Numbered from the stretch's first letter, positions 45,999 through 55,986 are shown. The stretch: 64,000 nucleotides of DNA from Aliivibrio sifiae (GCF_002954705.1 NZ_MSCO01000003.1:103405-167404), one strand, 5' to 3'. A program made the numbers and translations. The notes: generated by a model from the sequence alone, not told the origin.

Positions 45999-47408
45999 TT
46001 AAACTGAGTAATACATTTCAAACTCAAGTGGATGAACTGCAGTGTTGATAGCAGCAACATCTTGAGCTTTAAGGTTGATGTAAGAATCAATGAAGTCATT
46101 AGAGAATACGCCACCAGCCGTTAAGAATTCACGATCTGAATCTAGAGCTTGTAATGCGATATCTAGAGACTCTGCAACTTTTGGAATTTCAGCAGCTTCT
46201 TCCGCAGGAAGGTCATATAGATCTTTATCCATTGCTTCGCCTGGATTGATCTTGTTCTTAATGCCGTCAAGACCAGCCATTAGCATTGCAGAGTAGCTTA
46301 AGTATGGGTTAGCTGCTGGGTCACCAAAACGAACTTCGATACGACGTGCTTTCGGGCTTGGTACCACAGGGATACGGATAGAAGCTGAACGGTTACGTGC
46401 AGAGTATGCAAGCATAACAGGTGCTTCAAAGCCAGGGACAAGACGCTTGTATGAGTTCGTTGTTGGGTTAGCAAATGCATTGATTGCACGAGCATGTTTA
46501 ATGATGCCACCAATGAAGAAGATAGCCATTTCAGATAGGCCGCCGTACTTATCGCCAGCAAATAAGTTTTGTCCATCTTTGTTCAATGACATATGAACGT
46601 GCATGCCTGAACCGTTGTCACCAACAAGAGGTTTTGGCATGAAAGTCGCCGTTTTACCGTAAGCGTGAGCTACGTTATGAACAACATACTTATAGATTTG
46701 AGTTTCATCAGCTTTGTTTGTTAGCGTATTGAAGCGTGTTGCGATCTCATTTTGACCCGCAGTAGCTACTTCATGGTGGTGCGCTTCAACAACAAGGCCC
46801 ATTTCTTCCATGATTAAACACATAGCTGAACGGATATCTTGAGATGAATCAACAGGAGCTACTGGAAAGTAACCGCCTTTAACGCCAGGACGGTGGCCTT
46901 TGTTGCCGCCTTCGTATTCCGTACCTGAGTTCCATGCTGCTTCAATATCATCAATCTTAAAGAAAGAACCTGACATATCAGTATTGAAACGAACGTCATC
47001 AAATAGGAAGAACTCTGGCTCAGGACCAACTAAAACGGTATCAGCAAGACCTGTTGAACGCAGGTAATCTTCTGAACGTTTTGCGATTGAGCGAGGGTCA
47101 CGGTCGTAACCTTGCATTGTTGTTGGTTCAAGAATATCACAACGAACATTTAATGTTGGATCAGCAGTAAACGGGTCAAGAACCGCACTTGCTGCATCTG
47201 GCATCATTACCATGTCAGATTCATTAATGCCTTTCCAGCCTGCAACTGAAGAACCGTCAAACATTTTGCCGTCTTCGAAGAAGTCTGCATCAACTTGATG
47301 AGAAGGAATTGAGATGTGTTGCTCTTTACCTTTTGTATCGGTAAAGCGTAAATCAATAAATTTTACTTCGTTCTCTTGAATTAGAGCTAATACGTTTTCT
47401 ACTGACAT
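45999..47408 (-). CDS. glnA: Glutamine synthetase, type I
   Basis: Dodecameric enzyme that makes glutamine from glutamate, ammonia and ATP. The 469-residue length equals E. coli GlnA. Signatures are [34 protein letters not shown], the metal-binding [25 protein letters not shown] and [10 protein letters not shown]. The adenylylation loop DKDLYDLP with its tyrosine near position 398 is present, so the enzyme is of the covalently regulated class. A strong GGAGG ribosome site precedes ATG. Upstream lie a sigma-54 promoter and NtrC sites on the minus strand. It is divergent from typA. Confidence 0.98.
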   Translation of the reverse strand: MSVENVLALIQENEVKFIDLRFTDTKGKEQHISIPSHQVDADFFEDGKMFDGSSVAGWKGINESDMVMMPDAASAVLDPFTADPTLNVRCDILEPTTMQGYDRDPRSIAKRSEDYLRSTGLADTVLVGPEPEFFLFDDVRFNTDMSGSFFKIDDIEAAWNSGTEYEGGNKGHRPGVKGGYFPVAPVDSSQDIRSAMCLIMEEMGLVVEAHHHEVATAGQNEIATRFNTLTNKADETQIYKYVVHNVAHAYGKTATFMPKPLVGDNGSGMHVHMSLNKDGQNLFAGDKYGGLSEMAIFFIGGIIKHARAINAFANPTTNSYKRLVPGFEAPVMLAYSARNRSASIRIPVVPSPKARRIEVRFGDPAANPYLSYSAMLMAGLDGIKNKINPGEAMDKDLYDLPAEEAAEIPKVAESLDIALQALDSDREFLTAGGVFSNDFIDSYINLKAQDVAAINTAVHPLEFEMYYSV

Positions 47409-47469
47409 GTAGGATAACCTCCAGTGTTATAATATAAATATTGGCCAGCTAAGCTGTTATTTACTATAT

Positions 47470-47486
47470 AGCTAGAACTGTGCCAA
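47470..47486 (-). promoter_or_regulatory. Sigma-54 promoter of glnA
   Basis: On the minus strand TTGGCACAGTTCTAGCT has the invariant GG and GC dinucleotides ten bases apart and matches TGGCAC-N5-TTGC well. It lies about 62 bases before the glnA start, as expected of the nitrogen-regulated promoter. Confidence 0.85.
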
Positions 47487-47547
47487 AAGTAATAATCCTT
47501 TAATATTAATGGCTTATATTTAATTCTTCTGTGGTGGGTTTTATTTT

Positions 47548-47585
47548 TGCACCAACTTGATCTCTGTTTGCACTATTTTGGTGCA
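47548..47585 (-). promoter_or_regulatory. NtrC enhancer sites for glnA
   Basis: TGCACTATTTTGGTGCA at 47569-47585 is a perfect NtrC box. A second, half-conserved site begins TGCACCAA at 47548, 21 bases (two helical turns) away. They lie about 70-115 bases upstream of the sigma-54 promoter, like the E. coli glnA enhancer. Confidence 0.82.
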
Positions 47586-47849
47586 ACTTTGAACTGAGAT
47601 AAATAAAAAATAAATAGTCATTAATTTACTTCTAATCGCTATTCAGCAGTGAAATCGTATATTTGTCAATCTAATTTCCTTGTAAAATGTATGCTAAATT
47701 AAATATAATTTAATTAACTGTATGATATAAAATAAATTTTGTTTTTTGTTTCAAAAAATAAAGTGAAGAAAAAAATCGAATAAATTATGACTGAATTGTT
47801 CTTTTTTTCGTCGTTTTTGTGGGCTCTATTAAATTAATTGAAAAAAAAT

Positions 47850-47865
47850 TGTGTCTTCAATCACA
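47850..47865 (+). promoter_or_regulatory. Candidate CRP site in the glnA/typA divergent region
   Basis: TGTGTCTTCAATCACA fits TGTGA-N6-TCACA with one mismatch, and its AATT and TATT flanks also fit. It is centred about 109 bases before typA and 449 bases before glnA. The remaining divergent region (47586-47849) is AT-rich and shows nothing else clear. Confidence 0.5.
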
Positions 47866-47966
47866 TATTTCGTGGGTTTTGCTCTAAAATCTGTTAAATT
47901 ATTGACCGTTTTTAAACCAAAGTAGCGCCAATGGTGGCTCTACACGCTCTGAGTGAATTTGAATCC

Positions 47967-49802
47967 ATGTCTACTCCACAGATTGATAAACTAAGAAATA
48001 TCGCAATTATTGCGCACGTTGACCACGGTAAAACAACGTTGGTTGATAAGCTATTACAACAATCAGGCACACTAGAATCATCTCGTGGTGAGACTGAAGA
48101 ACGCGTAATGGACTCGAACGACATCGAGAAAGAGCGTGGTATTACGATCCTTGCTAAAAATACAGCAATTAACTGGAACGATTACCGCATCAACATCGTA
48201 GATACTCCTGGACACGCCGATTTCGGTGGTGAAGTTGAGCGTATCATGTCTATGGTTGATTCAGTTCTTCTTATCGTAGATGCCGTTGACGGCCCAATGC
48301 CTCAAACGCGTTTCGTTACACAAAAAGCATTCTCACACGGCCTTAAGCCAATCGTTGTTATCAACAAGATTGACCGTCCTGGTGCTCGTCCTGATTGGGT
48401 TATGGATCAAATCTTTGACCTATTCGACAACCTAGGCGCAACAGATGAGCAACTAGACTTCACAGTTGTATACGCTTCAGCTCTAAACGGCTGGGCTACA
48501 ATGGAAGAAGGCGAAGTTGGCGAAAATATGGAACCATTGTTCCAAGCAGTAGTTGATAACGTAGATGCTCCAAACGTAGACATCGAAGGTTCTCTACAAA
48601 TGCAAGTTTCTCAACTTGATTACAACTCTTATGTTGGTGTTATCGGTGTTTGTCGTGTTACTCGTGGTTCTGTAAGAGCAAACCAACAAGTAACTATCAT
48701 CGGCGCTGATGGTAAGCAACGTAATGGTAAAGTAGGTACAGTTCTTGGTTACCTAGGTCTTGACCGTCACGAAGTTGAAGTTGCAAATGCTGGTGACATC
48801 ATTGCAATCACAGGTCTTGGTGAGCTGAAAATTTCAGACACAATCTGTGACGTAAACAACGTTGAAGCGATGAAGCCACTGTCTGTTGACGAACCAACAG
48901 TTACAATGACTTTCCAAGTAAACAACTCTCCTTTCGCTGGTAAAGAAGGTAAGTTCGTTACTTCACGTAACATCCTTGAGCGTCTAGAAAAAGAACTAGT
49001 TCACAACGTAGCATTACGTGTTGAACAAGCGTCAGATCCAGATAAATTCCGCGTATCAGGCCGTGGTGAACTTCACCTATCTATCCTGATCGAAAACATG
49101 CGTCGTGAAGGTTTCGAGCTAGCAGTATCTCGTCCTGAAGTTATCATCAAAAATGATGAAAACGGTAACCTAACAGAACCGTTTGAAACAGTAACTATCG
49201 ATGTTATGGAAGAGCACCAAGGTGCAATCATGGAAAGCATTGGTATCCGTAAGGGTGAGCTAACAGATATGGCTCCAGATGGTAAAGGCCGTGTTCGCAT
49301 GGACTTCATGATGCCTTCTCGTGGTCTTATCGGTTTCCAAACTGAATTCCTAACAATGACGTCTGGTTCTGGTCTAATCTACCACTCATTTGATCACTAC
49401 GGTCCACACAAAGGCGGCGAAATCGGCCAACGTGCTAACGGTGTATTAATCTCGAACGGTATGGGTAAAGCAGTAACTTACTCTCTATTCAACCTTCAAG
49501 AGCGTGGTCGTCTATTTGCTGAGCACGGTGACGAAGTATACGAAGGTCAAATCATCGGTATTCATAACCGTGCTAACGATCTGACTATCAACTGTCTACG
49601 TGGTAAGCAACTGACTAACGTACGTGCATCTGGTACAGATGAAGCACAAACGCTTTCTCCTGCTATCAAGTACACACTTGAGCAAGCTCTAGAATTCATC
49701 GATGATGATGAGCTAGTAGAAGTAACACCAGCAAGCATCCGTATCCGTAAGCGTCATCTTACAGAGAACGATCGTAAACGTGCTGGTCGTGCACCTAAAT
49801 AA
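47967..49802 (+). CDS. typA: Ribosome-associated GTPase TypA/BipA
   Basis: Translation-factor-family GTPase (EF-G-like) needed for growth at low temperature and under stress, acting in 50S assembly. ATG 47967 ([24 protein letters not shown]) gives 611 residues, close to the 607 of E. coli; the frame runs to 47931 but with a weaker context. G1 is [10 protein letters not shown]2 RGITI, G3 DTPGHAD and G4 NKIDRP. Domains II and V and the BipA-specific C-terminus ([33 protein letters not shown]) are intact. Codons such as CTA and AAC dominate, as expected of strong expression. A terminator follows. Confidence 0.97.
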   Translation: MSTPQIDKLRNIAIIAHVDHGKTTLVDKLLQQSGTLESSRGETEERVMDSNDIEKERGITILAKNTAINWNDYRINIVDTPGHADFGGEVERIMSMVDSVLLIVDAVDGPMPQTRFVTQKAFSHGLKPIVVINKIDRPGARPDWVMDQIFDLFDNLGATDEQLDFTVVYASALNGWATMEEGEVGENMEPLFQAVVDNVDAPNVDIEGSLQMQVSQLDYNSYVGVIGVCRVTRGSVRANQQVTIIGADGKQRNGKVGTVLGYLGLDRHEVEVANAGDIIAITGLGELKISDTICDVNNVEAMKPLSVDEPTVTMTFQVNNSPFAGKEGKFVTSRNILERLEKELVHNVALRVEQASDPDKFRVSGRGELHLSILIENMRREGFELAVSRPEVIIKNDENGNLTEPFETVTIDVMEEHQGAIMESIGIRKGELTDMAPDGKGRVRMDFMMPSRGLIGFQTEFLTMTSGSGLIYHSFDHYGPHKGGEIGQRANGVLISNGMGKAVTYSLFNLQERGRLFAEHGDEVYEGQIIGIHNRANDLTINCLRGKQLTNVRASGTDEAQTLSPAIKYTLEQALEFIDDDELVEVTPASIRIRKRHLTENDRKRAGRAPK

Positions 49803-49854
49803 TTATTGATTTAGAGATTTAGCTTTCGTTAAATCACAAATCGAATAAAATTTA

Positions 49855-49892
49855 AAATCCCTTTGTAGGCAACTACGAAGGGATTTTTTTTA
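49855..49892 (+). terminator. Rho-independent terminator after typA
   Basis: AATCCCTTTGTAG and CTACGAAGGGATT form a 13-bp stem with one mismatch around GCAA, followed by eight T residues. Confidence 0.92.
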
Positions 49893-49904
49893 TCTGTTAT
49901 GATA

Positions 49905-49997
49905 ATACCAACCCAAATAAGTTGGTGACCATTCTTGCTTGTTCTAATCTATTTTTTCTACGCAATTATCTGGACACACACTTACTTGAATTGGTAT
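49905..49997. repeat. Short MITE-like element with terminal inverted repeats
   Basis: ATACCAACCCAAATAAGT at the left end matches the reverse complement of the right end in 15 of 18 positions (ATACCAATTCAAGTAAGT). The unit is 93 bp and lies between the typA terminator and yihY. I recall similar ATACCAA...AAATAAGT sequences scattered in vibrio genomes; no other copy was seen in this window. Confidence 0.55.
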
Positions 49998-50031
49998 ATG
50001 TAAAAGCTGATATTTTTTTAAGAGTAAATCG

Positions 50032-50964
50032 ATGGAAGAGAAATTTAAACATACGCTAAGGATTAGCTGGTCATACTTTTTATTTTTAAAGCAGCGAATC
50101 CTTCATGACAGGCTGACCGTTAGTGCTGGTTATATGGCTTACATTACGTTGCTATCATTAGTACCTTTGATTACCGTATTACTTTCTGTGCTTTCTCAAT
50201 TTCCTATATTTTCAGGGGCGGGAGAAACGGTTCAAGCATTTGTGATTCAAAACTTTGTACCGGCAGCCAGTGATGCTGTTGAAGGGAGTTTAAAAGAATT
50301 CATTTCCAATACAGGTAAAATGACAGCAGTAGGCTCTGGATTCTTATTTGTTGCCTCTGTGATGCTGATATCAGCAATTGATCGTAGCCTGAATTACATT
50401 TGGCGAGTGAAGAAAAAGCGTCGTCCAATGTACTCCTTTTCTCTTTATTGGATGATTCTAACTTTAGGTCCGCTATTGGTTGGGGCAAGTATTGCAGCGA
50501 CTTCGTATGTAACCTCTCTAAATATAATGGAAGATGAAATCGTCTCGAGTTTTTATCGGACTTTATTAGGATGGTTGCCTATTATATTGTCATTCTCAGC
50601 TTTTGTTGGGTTGTATTTATTGGTACCAAATAAAAAAATACGAATTAGGCATGCACTTATCGGGGCTATGTCTGCAGGTTGTTTATTTGAGATCAGTAAA
50701 GTGGGTTTTGCTCAATATATTACGCAATTTCCTTCTTATCAGGTGATTTACGGTGCGCTAGCTGCGGTACCTATTTTATTTGTTTGGGTTTATTTGTGTT
50801 GGATTATTGTTTTGATCGGTGCAGAGATCACCGCTAGTTTAGGTGAATTTGATGAATGGTTAGCGGGTAAAGTTAGCTCCAATGTATTGGAATCCGATAT
50901 TAAAGCATTAACACAACAGCAAGGATTTATAGAAAGTGATAGCACTGATCCAGAGAGTAAGTGA
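50032..50964 (+). CDS. yihY: YihY/Rbn-family inner-membrane protein
   Basis: A 310-residue polytopic membrane protein, once misnamed ribonuclease BN; its true role is unknown. About six hydrophobic helices are evident, and the family signatures [22 protein letters not shown] near 37, [17 protein letters not shown] near 113 and [28 protein letters not shown] near 237 are all present. The 3' end overlaps dtd by 29 bases, so the genes are translationally linked. The yihY-dtd order is conserved in E. coli and vibrios. Confidence 0.93.
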   Translation: MEEKFKHTLRISWSYFLFLKQRILHDRLTVSAGYMAYITLLSLVPLITVLLSVLSQFPIFSGAGETVQAFVIQNFVPAASDAVEGSLKEFISNTGKMTAVGSGFLFVASVMLISAIDRSLNYIWRVKKKRRPMYSFSLYWMILTLGPLLVGASIAATSYVTSLNIMEDEIVSSFYRTLLGWLPIILSFSAFVGLYLLVPNKKIRIRHALIGAMSAGCLFEISKVGFAQYITQFPSYQVIYGALAAVPILFVWVYLCWIIVLIGAEITASLGEFDEWLAGKVSSNVLESDIKALTQQQGFIESDSTDPESK

Positions 50965-51370
50965 AGCCGCAGTAAAAGTTGATGGCGAGATCACCGGCGA
51001 GATTAATCAAGGGTTATTAATTTTACTTGGTGTGGAAAGAGAAGACGATGAAGCTAAAGCAAAGCGTTTAATGGAGCGTGTACTGACTTATCGAATTTTT
51101 GAAGATGATGACGGTAAGATGAACTTAAATGTGCAACAAGTCAGTGGTAGTGTACTTGTAGTTTCACAATTTACCTTACCGGCAGATACTAAAAAAGGTA
51201 CGCGCCCAGGTTTTTCTAAAGGCGCACATCCTGCCGATGCAGAGCGCTTGTATGATTATTTTTCAGATCTCTGTGAAGAGAAATTAAATACGCAAAGAGG
51301 GCGATTTGCTGCGGACATGAAGGTATCGCTAGTGAATGATGGACCAGTGACGTTCTGGTTGCAGGTTTAA
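50936..51370 (+). CDS. dtd: D-aminoacyl-tRNA deacylase
   Basis: Hydrolyses D-Tyr- and other D-aminoacyl-tRNAs and Gly-tRNA(Ala), protecting translation. The 144-residue protein begins with a GTG codon at 50936 ([18 protein letters not shown]), identical in register to E. coli Dtd. The substrate-binding SQFTLPAD and the C-terminal cis-Gly-Pro motif in [12 protein letters not shown] are present. The start lies inside the end of yihY. A composite repeat tract follows. Confidence 0.96.
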   Translation: MIALIQRVSEAAVKVDGEITGEINQGLLILLGVEREDDEAKAKRLMERVLTYRIFEDDDGKMNLNVQQVSGSVLVVSQFTLPADTKKGTRPGFSKGAHPADAERLYDYFSDLCEEKLNTQRGRFAADMKVSLVNDGPVTFWLQV

Positions 51371-51430
51371 AAGTAGGGGCTAGATTCTAGGAGGAGTAAC
51401 AGCTGAGAGTTTAGATGCGTTTGCTGTTTT

Positions 51431-51570
51431 GCTCCTCCCCCTTAATAAGGGGGAGGCTGGGAGGAGGTCAAGAACTAACAGCGTATAATCAAGGTAGATT
51501 GGCATTAAATTCTACCTGTATCGCAATAACCCCTCCCTAACCCTCCCCTTATTAAGGGGAGGGAACAGTA
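51431..51570. repeat. GC-rich repeat family B, copy 1
   Basis: The 140-bp element opens with the hairpin CTCCCCCTTAATAAGGGGGAG and closes with CCTCCCCTTATTAAGGGGAG, its imperfect inverted partner; the right end has the tail AACAGTATTA. The inner part includes GAACTAACAGCGTATAATC and CTACCTGTATCGCAA. Copies are at 52691-52829 (same orientation), 62271-62416 (inverted) and, cut by the window end, 63980-64000. Confidence 0.88.
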
Positions 51571-51610
51571 TTATGAATGCTGAAATGACAACGATCTCCC
51601 TTGCTCTCTC

Positions 51611-51667
51611 AGCTCTTCCTCGAGGACGAAGTCCGTACTTGTATCTCGAAGCGTAGCGCCCTCGCCC
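51611..51667. repeat. Repeat module D (copy 1)
   Basis: CTCGAGGACGAAGTCCGTAC followed by TCTCGAAGCGTAGCGCC: two small palindromes (GGAC...GTCC and a CGAAGCG hairpin). Related text occurs at 52592-52645, 53815-53848, 62125-62165 and 63888-63925. Together with family B it fills the dtd-madA gap (51371-51690). Confidence 0.6.
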
Positions 51668-51690
51668 CTAATCACAATAAAAGGATTTAT

Positions 51691-52590
51691 ATGTTTCGAT
51701 TGATCACTCCAACCACAGAGGCTGAACTTAATGCCTACTACCATTTCCGTTGGCAAGTATTGCGTGAGCCTTGGCGTCAACCTGTGGGTTCAGAACGTGA
51801 TGCGTATGATGAAATGAGTCAGCATCGAATGATTTTGGATGGTAGGGGTCAACCGATAGCAGTAGGGCGCTTATATTTAACTCCTGATAATGACGGTCAA
51901 ATTCGCTATATGGCGGTTTCTTCTAATTATCGAGGGAAAGGTATAGGTGCACTGATAATGGTCGCTCTAGAGTCTTATGCGCGGCAAGAAGGAGCAAAGC
52001 GATTAGTATGTAATGCTCGTGAAGAAGCGATTCCGTTTTATGTGCGAAATGGGTTTGAAAGCCAAGGCGAGCTAAATGATGAGCGAGGTCCGATTCGTCA
52101 TCAGCAAATGCTTAAGCAACTTGATCCTCTAGCAGATGTTTTACTCCGTCCAGATTGGTGTGCAGAACTACAAGACCGTTGGGAAAGTGAAATTCCAATC
52201 AGTGATAAAATGGGCATTAAAATTATCCAATATACAGGTTATCGCTTTGAAGTTGGTGCAGTACTAAATGCCAATTTAAATCCTCACAACACCATGTTTG
52301 CAGGAAGTATTTTTACTATGGGGACGCTAACTGCATGGGGAATGGTATGGTTACTTTTGAAAGAACGGGGTTTAGATACGACGAGCATCATGTTAGTGGA
52401 TAGTCATATTCGCTATCGACAACCGATCACTGAAACCCCAAAAGGCATTACGTCATTAAATTGCCTACAAGGGGATTTTGATCGCTTGAAATCAGGTAAA
52501 CGAGCAAGAGTAAAAATAACTGTAGATTTGTGTAATGGGGATAAGCCTGCGGCCGAGTTTTCAGGAACGTTTATGTTGATGAGGGAGTAA
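51691..52590 (+). CDS. yiiD: GNAT acetyltransferase/hot-dog fusion of the YiiD (MadA/FabY) type
   Basis: Two domains: a GNAT domain (about 1-145; acetyl-CoA loop in VSSNYRGKGIGALIMVAL) and a C-terminal hot-dog thioesterase-like domain (ADVLLRPDWCAELQDRW, then NPHNTMFAGSIFTMGTLTAWGMVWLLL). E. coli YiiD is described as FabY/MadA, linked to malonyl-ACP decarboxylation and priming of fatty-acid synthesis; I infer the same here. ATG 51691 has AAGGA before it and gives 299 residues; the longer frame from 51601 is only repeat module D read as protein. The yihY-dtd-yiiD order is conserved, but here yiiD is 320 bases from dtd because of repeats. Confidence 0.9.
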   Translation: MFRLITPTTEAELNAYYHFRWQVLREPWRQPVGSERDAYDEMSQHRMILDGRGQPIAVGRLYLTPDNDGQIRYMAVSSNYRGKGIGALIMVALESYARQEGAKRLVCNAREEAIPFYVRNGFESQGELNDERGPIRHQQMLKQLDPLADVLLRPDWCAELQDRWESEIPISDKMGIKIIQYTGYRFEVGAVLNANLNPHNTMFAGSIFTMGTLTAWGMVWLLLKERGLDTTSIMLVDSHIRYRQPITETPKGITSLNCLQGDFDRLKSGKRARVKITVDLCNGDKPAAEFSGTFMLMRE

Positions 52591-52591
52591 G

Positions 52592-52667
52592 AGCAGGGGC
52601 GAGATCGCTTCGCTCGAGGACGGACTTAGTCCTAAAGGATTCAGGAAGAGCTAAAAAAGCAGAGCTC
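52592..52667. repeat. Repeat modules D and C between yiiD and family B copy 2
   Basis: AGCAGGGGCGAGATCGCTTC, CTCGAGGACGGACTTAGTCC and GGATTCAGGAAGAGC repeat in part the text at 51611, 62121 and 63888. They begin two bases after the yiiD stop codon. Confidence 0.6.
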
Positions 52668-52690
52668 AGAGGCTTTATTTTTGGCTTTTA

Positions 52691-52829
52691 GCTCCTCCCC
52701 CTTACTAAGGGGGAGGCTGGGAGGGTCAAGAACCAACAGCGTATAATTAAGGTTGATTGGTACTCAATTTTACCTGTATCGCAATGACCCCTCCCTAACC
52801 CTCCCCTTATTAAAGGGAGGGAACAGTAT
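52691..52829. repeat. GC-rich repeat family B, copy 2
   Basis: The 139-bp element has the left hairpin CTCCCCCTTACTAAGGGGGAG and right hairpin CTCCCCTTATTAAAGGGAG. It is about as close to copy 1 as to a direct repeat: GAACCAACAGCGTATAAT and TTACCTGTATCGCAATGACC match copy 1. The whole 52591-52909 gap, between convergent yiiD and trmH, holds repeats and no gene. Confidence 0.87.
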
Positions 52830-52909
52830 TGTAATCTCTGAAATCACAACGATCACCCCTGAATCCAGTAAGAGAGCTTGCGACCGATCTGAACCCTAAG
52901 ATCTCGCTC

Positions 52910-53599
52910 TTAATCCGCCGCCTGCATTCTTGCCCACCAAGCGTCATCTGCAACAATCTGTCCCGTCTCATCCAATTGAGGGTAAGCAAGACCTTTACGC
53001 TTTGCTACTTTGGCAAGAACTGGGTGACCACGTTCAAATAGTACGTGATTAATATACTCTGCAGGTAGTGTGCTCTCTTCACGGTCATACATGCCCGCTA
53101 AATCACGCTGACGCTGTGCTTCATATAAAATTAACGCACTAGCTACAGATACATTTAAAGACTGCACCATGCCAACCATAGGGATAATAATGTCATGATC
53201 AGCCATCGCTAATGCTTTCTTGCTGATCCCTGTTTTCTCACTGCCTAAAATAATAGCTGTTGGTTTGGTGTAATCAATTTCACGAAAATCAACCGCAGTG
53301 TCTGATAGATTCGTTGCTAGGATCTGCATCCCTTGGCTTTTTAGCACAGCAAAAGCATCATCAATATTTTTATGTGTTTCAACATCAACCCAGTTACGAG
53401 CTCCAGCCGAAGTGTGCCCTAACATTTGCATTTGCTCTGTTGGCCATACGGCATGAATTTTATGTACGCCAGTCGCATCAGCAGTGCGAACAATCGCAGA
53501 GACATTATTGGCTTTATGCACTTCTTCTAGGCAGAGTGTAAGGTCAGTTTGACGAGATTTTAATACAGAAGTAATTCGTTGATAGCGTTCTAAGTTCAT
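52910..53599 (-). CDS. trmH: tRNA (guanosine-18-2'-O)-methyltransferase
   Basis: SPOUT-class methylase (formerly SpoU) that modifies G18 in the D-loop of tRNAs. ATG 53599 (MNLERYQRITSVLKSRQ) gives 229 residues, the E. coli length; the open frame to 53662 reads repeat sequence and is not part of the gene. SPOUT motifs are HKANNVSAIVRTADA, AIILGSEKTGISKKAL and IPMVGMVQSLNVSVASALIL. It is last in the gmk-rpoZ-spoT-trmH series, but 260 bases of repeats separate it from spoT. In E. coli recG follows, which is absent here. Confidence 0.96.
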   Translation of the reverse strand: MNLERYQRITSVLKSRQTDLTLCLEEVHKANNVSAIVRTADATGVHKIHAVWPTEQMQMLGHTSAGARNWVDVETHKNIDDAFAVLKSQGMQILATNLSDTAVDFREIDYTKPTAIILGSEKTGISKKALAMADHDIIIPMVGMVQSLNVSVASALILYEAQRQRDLAGMYDREESTLPAEYINHVLFERGHPVLAKVAKRKGLAYPQLDETGQIVADDAWWARMQAAD

Positions 53600-53669
53600 G
53601 GTTTTTATTTCTTGGAATAGGTTAGAGGGACTAGGTTCTAGGGACGAGAAAGAGGTAGCCAAAATGGAA

Positions 53670-53808
53670 CTAGAAACTATACACTAGCGCTAGCTAGAGA
53701 CTATAAGGGCATTATATGACTAAAGTTGAATGTCATTCTTAAATGGGTAATGCTTTTGATTTTATAGTTTCTAGAGCGAAGCGTTCTAGTTAGCGCAGCG
53801 TAAGCTCT
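53670..53808. repeat. Palindromic repeat family A, full copy 2
   Basis: 139-bp copy: left arm CTAGAAACTATACACTAGCG, right arm ending TAGCGCAGCGTAAGCTCT, with the internal hairpin CTAGAGCGAAGCGTTCTAG shared exactly with copy 1. The middle 50 bases are unrelated to copy 1. A D-type module (GGACGAAGTCCGTACTCG) follows to 53848. It lies between spoT and trmH. Confidence 0.85.
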
Positions 53809-53859
53809 TACTAAAAGGACGAAGTCCGTACTCGAACCTCGTCCCTTCATTTTCTGCTT

Positions 53860-55986
53860 CTAGTTCTTATGTCTACGAACTTTAAGTGCGTGTGGCATGA
53901 CACGAATACGGCGCATGATTTCAGCTAAATGCTTGCGATCTTTTGCCGTTAACTCAATAGTTATAGTATACAAACGTCCGTCTTTTTCCTCGGTAGTAAT
54001 ACCGCGGATATTAGAGCCAGTGTCTGCGATTACATTCGCTAAATCAGCTAGTGCACCTTGGTGGTTCTGAATATCAATATCTAATGCAGTAGCAAACTCT
54101 TGATCAAATTCATCAGCCCACTCAACACCCATGTATTTATCTAGTTCTTTTTGATAACCACGAACGTTGGCACACTCTTCCATATGAACCACAAGACCAC
54201 GACCAGGACTTACATGAGCAATAATGTGATCACCTGGAATAGGGCGACAACAGTTTGCAAAGGTTAGTAAAATACCGTCCGCACCACGAATTGGTAATTT
54301 CTTACCTGTAGACGTTTCGATACTTGAAGAGTCTTGCTCTGTTAGTTCATCCGCATCACCAAGAAGACGGCGAGCAACCACAATGCTCATTAACTCACCT
54401 AAGCCAATGGCTGCGAGTAAATCATCAAACTCGGCAAGTTTTAGATCAGAAAGAACATGGTTGATGTTGTCTTGTGAAACATCATCAAGCGATACATTAT
54501 GACCAAGCGCATGGTTAAGTAGACGGCGACCTAAAATCACAGAATCTTCTTTACGCATTGTCTTAAGAACTTGGCGGATTTTAGTGCGGGCCTTTGATGT
54601 CACTACATAGTTCAACCAAGCTGCGTTTGGACGCGCGCCAGGAGCACTGATGATCTCGACCGTTTGACCGCTCTTAAGAGGTTTACTTAATGGATAAGGC
54701 TGACGGTTAACACGAGAACCAACACAGCTGTTACCAACATCAGAGTGAACGGCATAAGCAAAATCAACCGCTGTTGCACCAACAGGCAATTCAAAAATAC
54801 GGCCTTTTGGTGTGAAAACGTAAATTTCGTTCGGGAATAAATCCGATTTTACGTTTTCAATAAATTCAAATGAGCTACCTGCACTTTGTTGCAGTTCAAG
54901 TAAGCTTTGCATCCAACGCTGAGCGCGGATCTGTGCCGTAGTACTAGAGTTATCACCCTCTTTGTACGACCAGTGTGCTGCTACGCCTTTATTTGCCATC
55001 TGTTCCATGTCTTCAGTACGGATCTGAACTTCAACTGGAACGCCGTGAGGACCAACCATTGAGGTGTGAAGAGATTGGTAACCATTGGCTTTTGGCACAG
55101 CAATGTAATCTTTAATACGGCCTGGACGAGGTTTATAAATACTATGAACCTGACCTAGTGCGCGATAACAAGTATCGATATTGTCAGTAATCACTCGGAA
55201 CGCGTAGATATCCATAATGGTATGGAAACGCTGCTCTTTATTTTTCATTTTATTGTAAATAGCGAACAGGTTTTTTTCTCGACCAATCACACGACCTTTA
55301 ATGCCAGCTTCAGCAATACGGCCTTCGATTTCAGAGTGGATTTTTTGGATCATCTCTTTACGGTTACCACGAGCTGACTTTACTACTTCTTTTAATACGC
55401 GATAGCGATTTGGGTAAAGGGCTTCAAAACCTAGCTCTTCAAGCTCAGTTTTAATATTATGGATACCAAGGCGATGCGCCAAAGGAGAGAAAATTTCTAA
55501 AGTTTCACGAGCAATGCGGCGACGTTTATCAGGGCGTAAAGCACCCAGTGTGCGCATATTATGAGTTCGGTCAGCAAGTTTGATCAATATAACGCGGATG
55601 TCTTGCACCATCGCCATGACCATTTTTCGGAAGTTTTCAGCCTGTGCTTCTTTTTTATCGCGGAACTTAAGTTTGTCCAGCTTAGAAACACCATCCACTA
55701 ATTCGGCAACCGTGTCACCAAATTGCTCAGCGAGCTCTTCTTTGCTTACTTCTGTGTCTTCAATAACATCATGAAGCAGCGCAGCCATCAGCGTTTTATG
55801 GTCGAGCTTCATTTCTGCAAGGATTCGAGCCACAGCTACTGGGTGGATGATATAAGGTTCGCCACTTGAGCGAGTTTGCCCTTCATGGGCTTCTTTTGCT
55901 ACCAGATAAGATCGACGAAGAGCCTCAATGTGAGGCTCTGGCAGGTAATCTTTGGCAACATCTTTCAGGCTATCGAATAAATCCAA
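53860..55986 (-). CDS. spoT: Bifunctional (p)ppGpp synthetase/hydrolase SpoT
   Basis: Sets the level of the alarmone ppGpp under carbon, fatty-acid, iron and phosphate stress. The 708 residues include an N-terminal HD hydrolase (HDVIEDTEVSKEEL near 72, ADRTHNMRTLGAL), a synthetase domain (DIYAFRVITDNIDTCYRALG, KDYIAVPKANGYQSLHTS), TGS (IYVFTPKGRIFELPVGATAVDFAYAVHSDVG), a zinc-finger/helical segment (CCRPIPGD) and an ACT/RRM domain at the end. Both catalytic domains look complete, so it is SpoT and not RelA; RelA has a degenerate HD. It follows rpoZ after 51 bases. Confidence 0.97.
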   Translation of the reverse strand: MDLFDSLKDVAKDYLPEPHIEALRRSYLVAKEAHEGQTRSSGEPYIIHPVAVARILAEMKLDHKTLMAALLHDVIEDTEVSKEELAEQFGDTVAELVDGVSKLDKLKFRDKKEAQAENFRKMVMAMVQDIRVILIKLADRTHNMRTLGALRPDKRRRIARETLEIFSPLAHRLGIHNIKTELEELGFEALYPNRYRVLKEVVKSARGNRKEMIQKIHSEIEGRIAEAGIKGRVIGREKNLFAIYNKMKNKEQRFHTIMDIYAFRVITDNIDTCYRALGQVHSIYKPRPGRIKDYIAVPKANGYQSLHTSMVGPHGVPVEVQIRTEDMEQMANKGVAAHWSYKEGDNSSTTAQIRAQRWMQSLLELQQSAGSSFEFIENVKSDLFPNEIYVFTPKGRIFELPVGATAVDFAYAVHSDVGNSCVGSRVNRQPYPLSKPLKSGQTVEIISAPGARPNAAWLNYVVTSKARTKIRQVLKTMRKEDSVILGRRLLNHALGHNVSLDDVSQDNINHVLSDLKLAEFDDLLAAIGLGELMSIVVARRLLGDADELTEQDSSSIETSTGKKLPIRGADGILLTFANCCRPIPGDHIIAHVSPGRGLVVHMEECANVRGYQKELDKYMGVEWADEFDQEFATALDIDIQNHQGALADLANVIADTGSNIRGITTEEKDGRLYTITIELTAKDRKHLAEIMRRIRVMPHALKVRRHKN

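Noticed and set aside
51431..52829. CRISPR-like or composite transposon reading of the repeats around yiiD
   Set aside because: Repeat spacing is irregular, there is no transposase gene, and yiiD is in its ancestral place after dtd.
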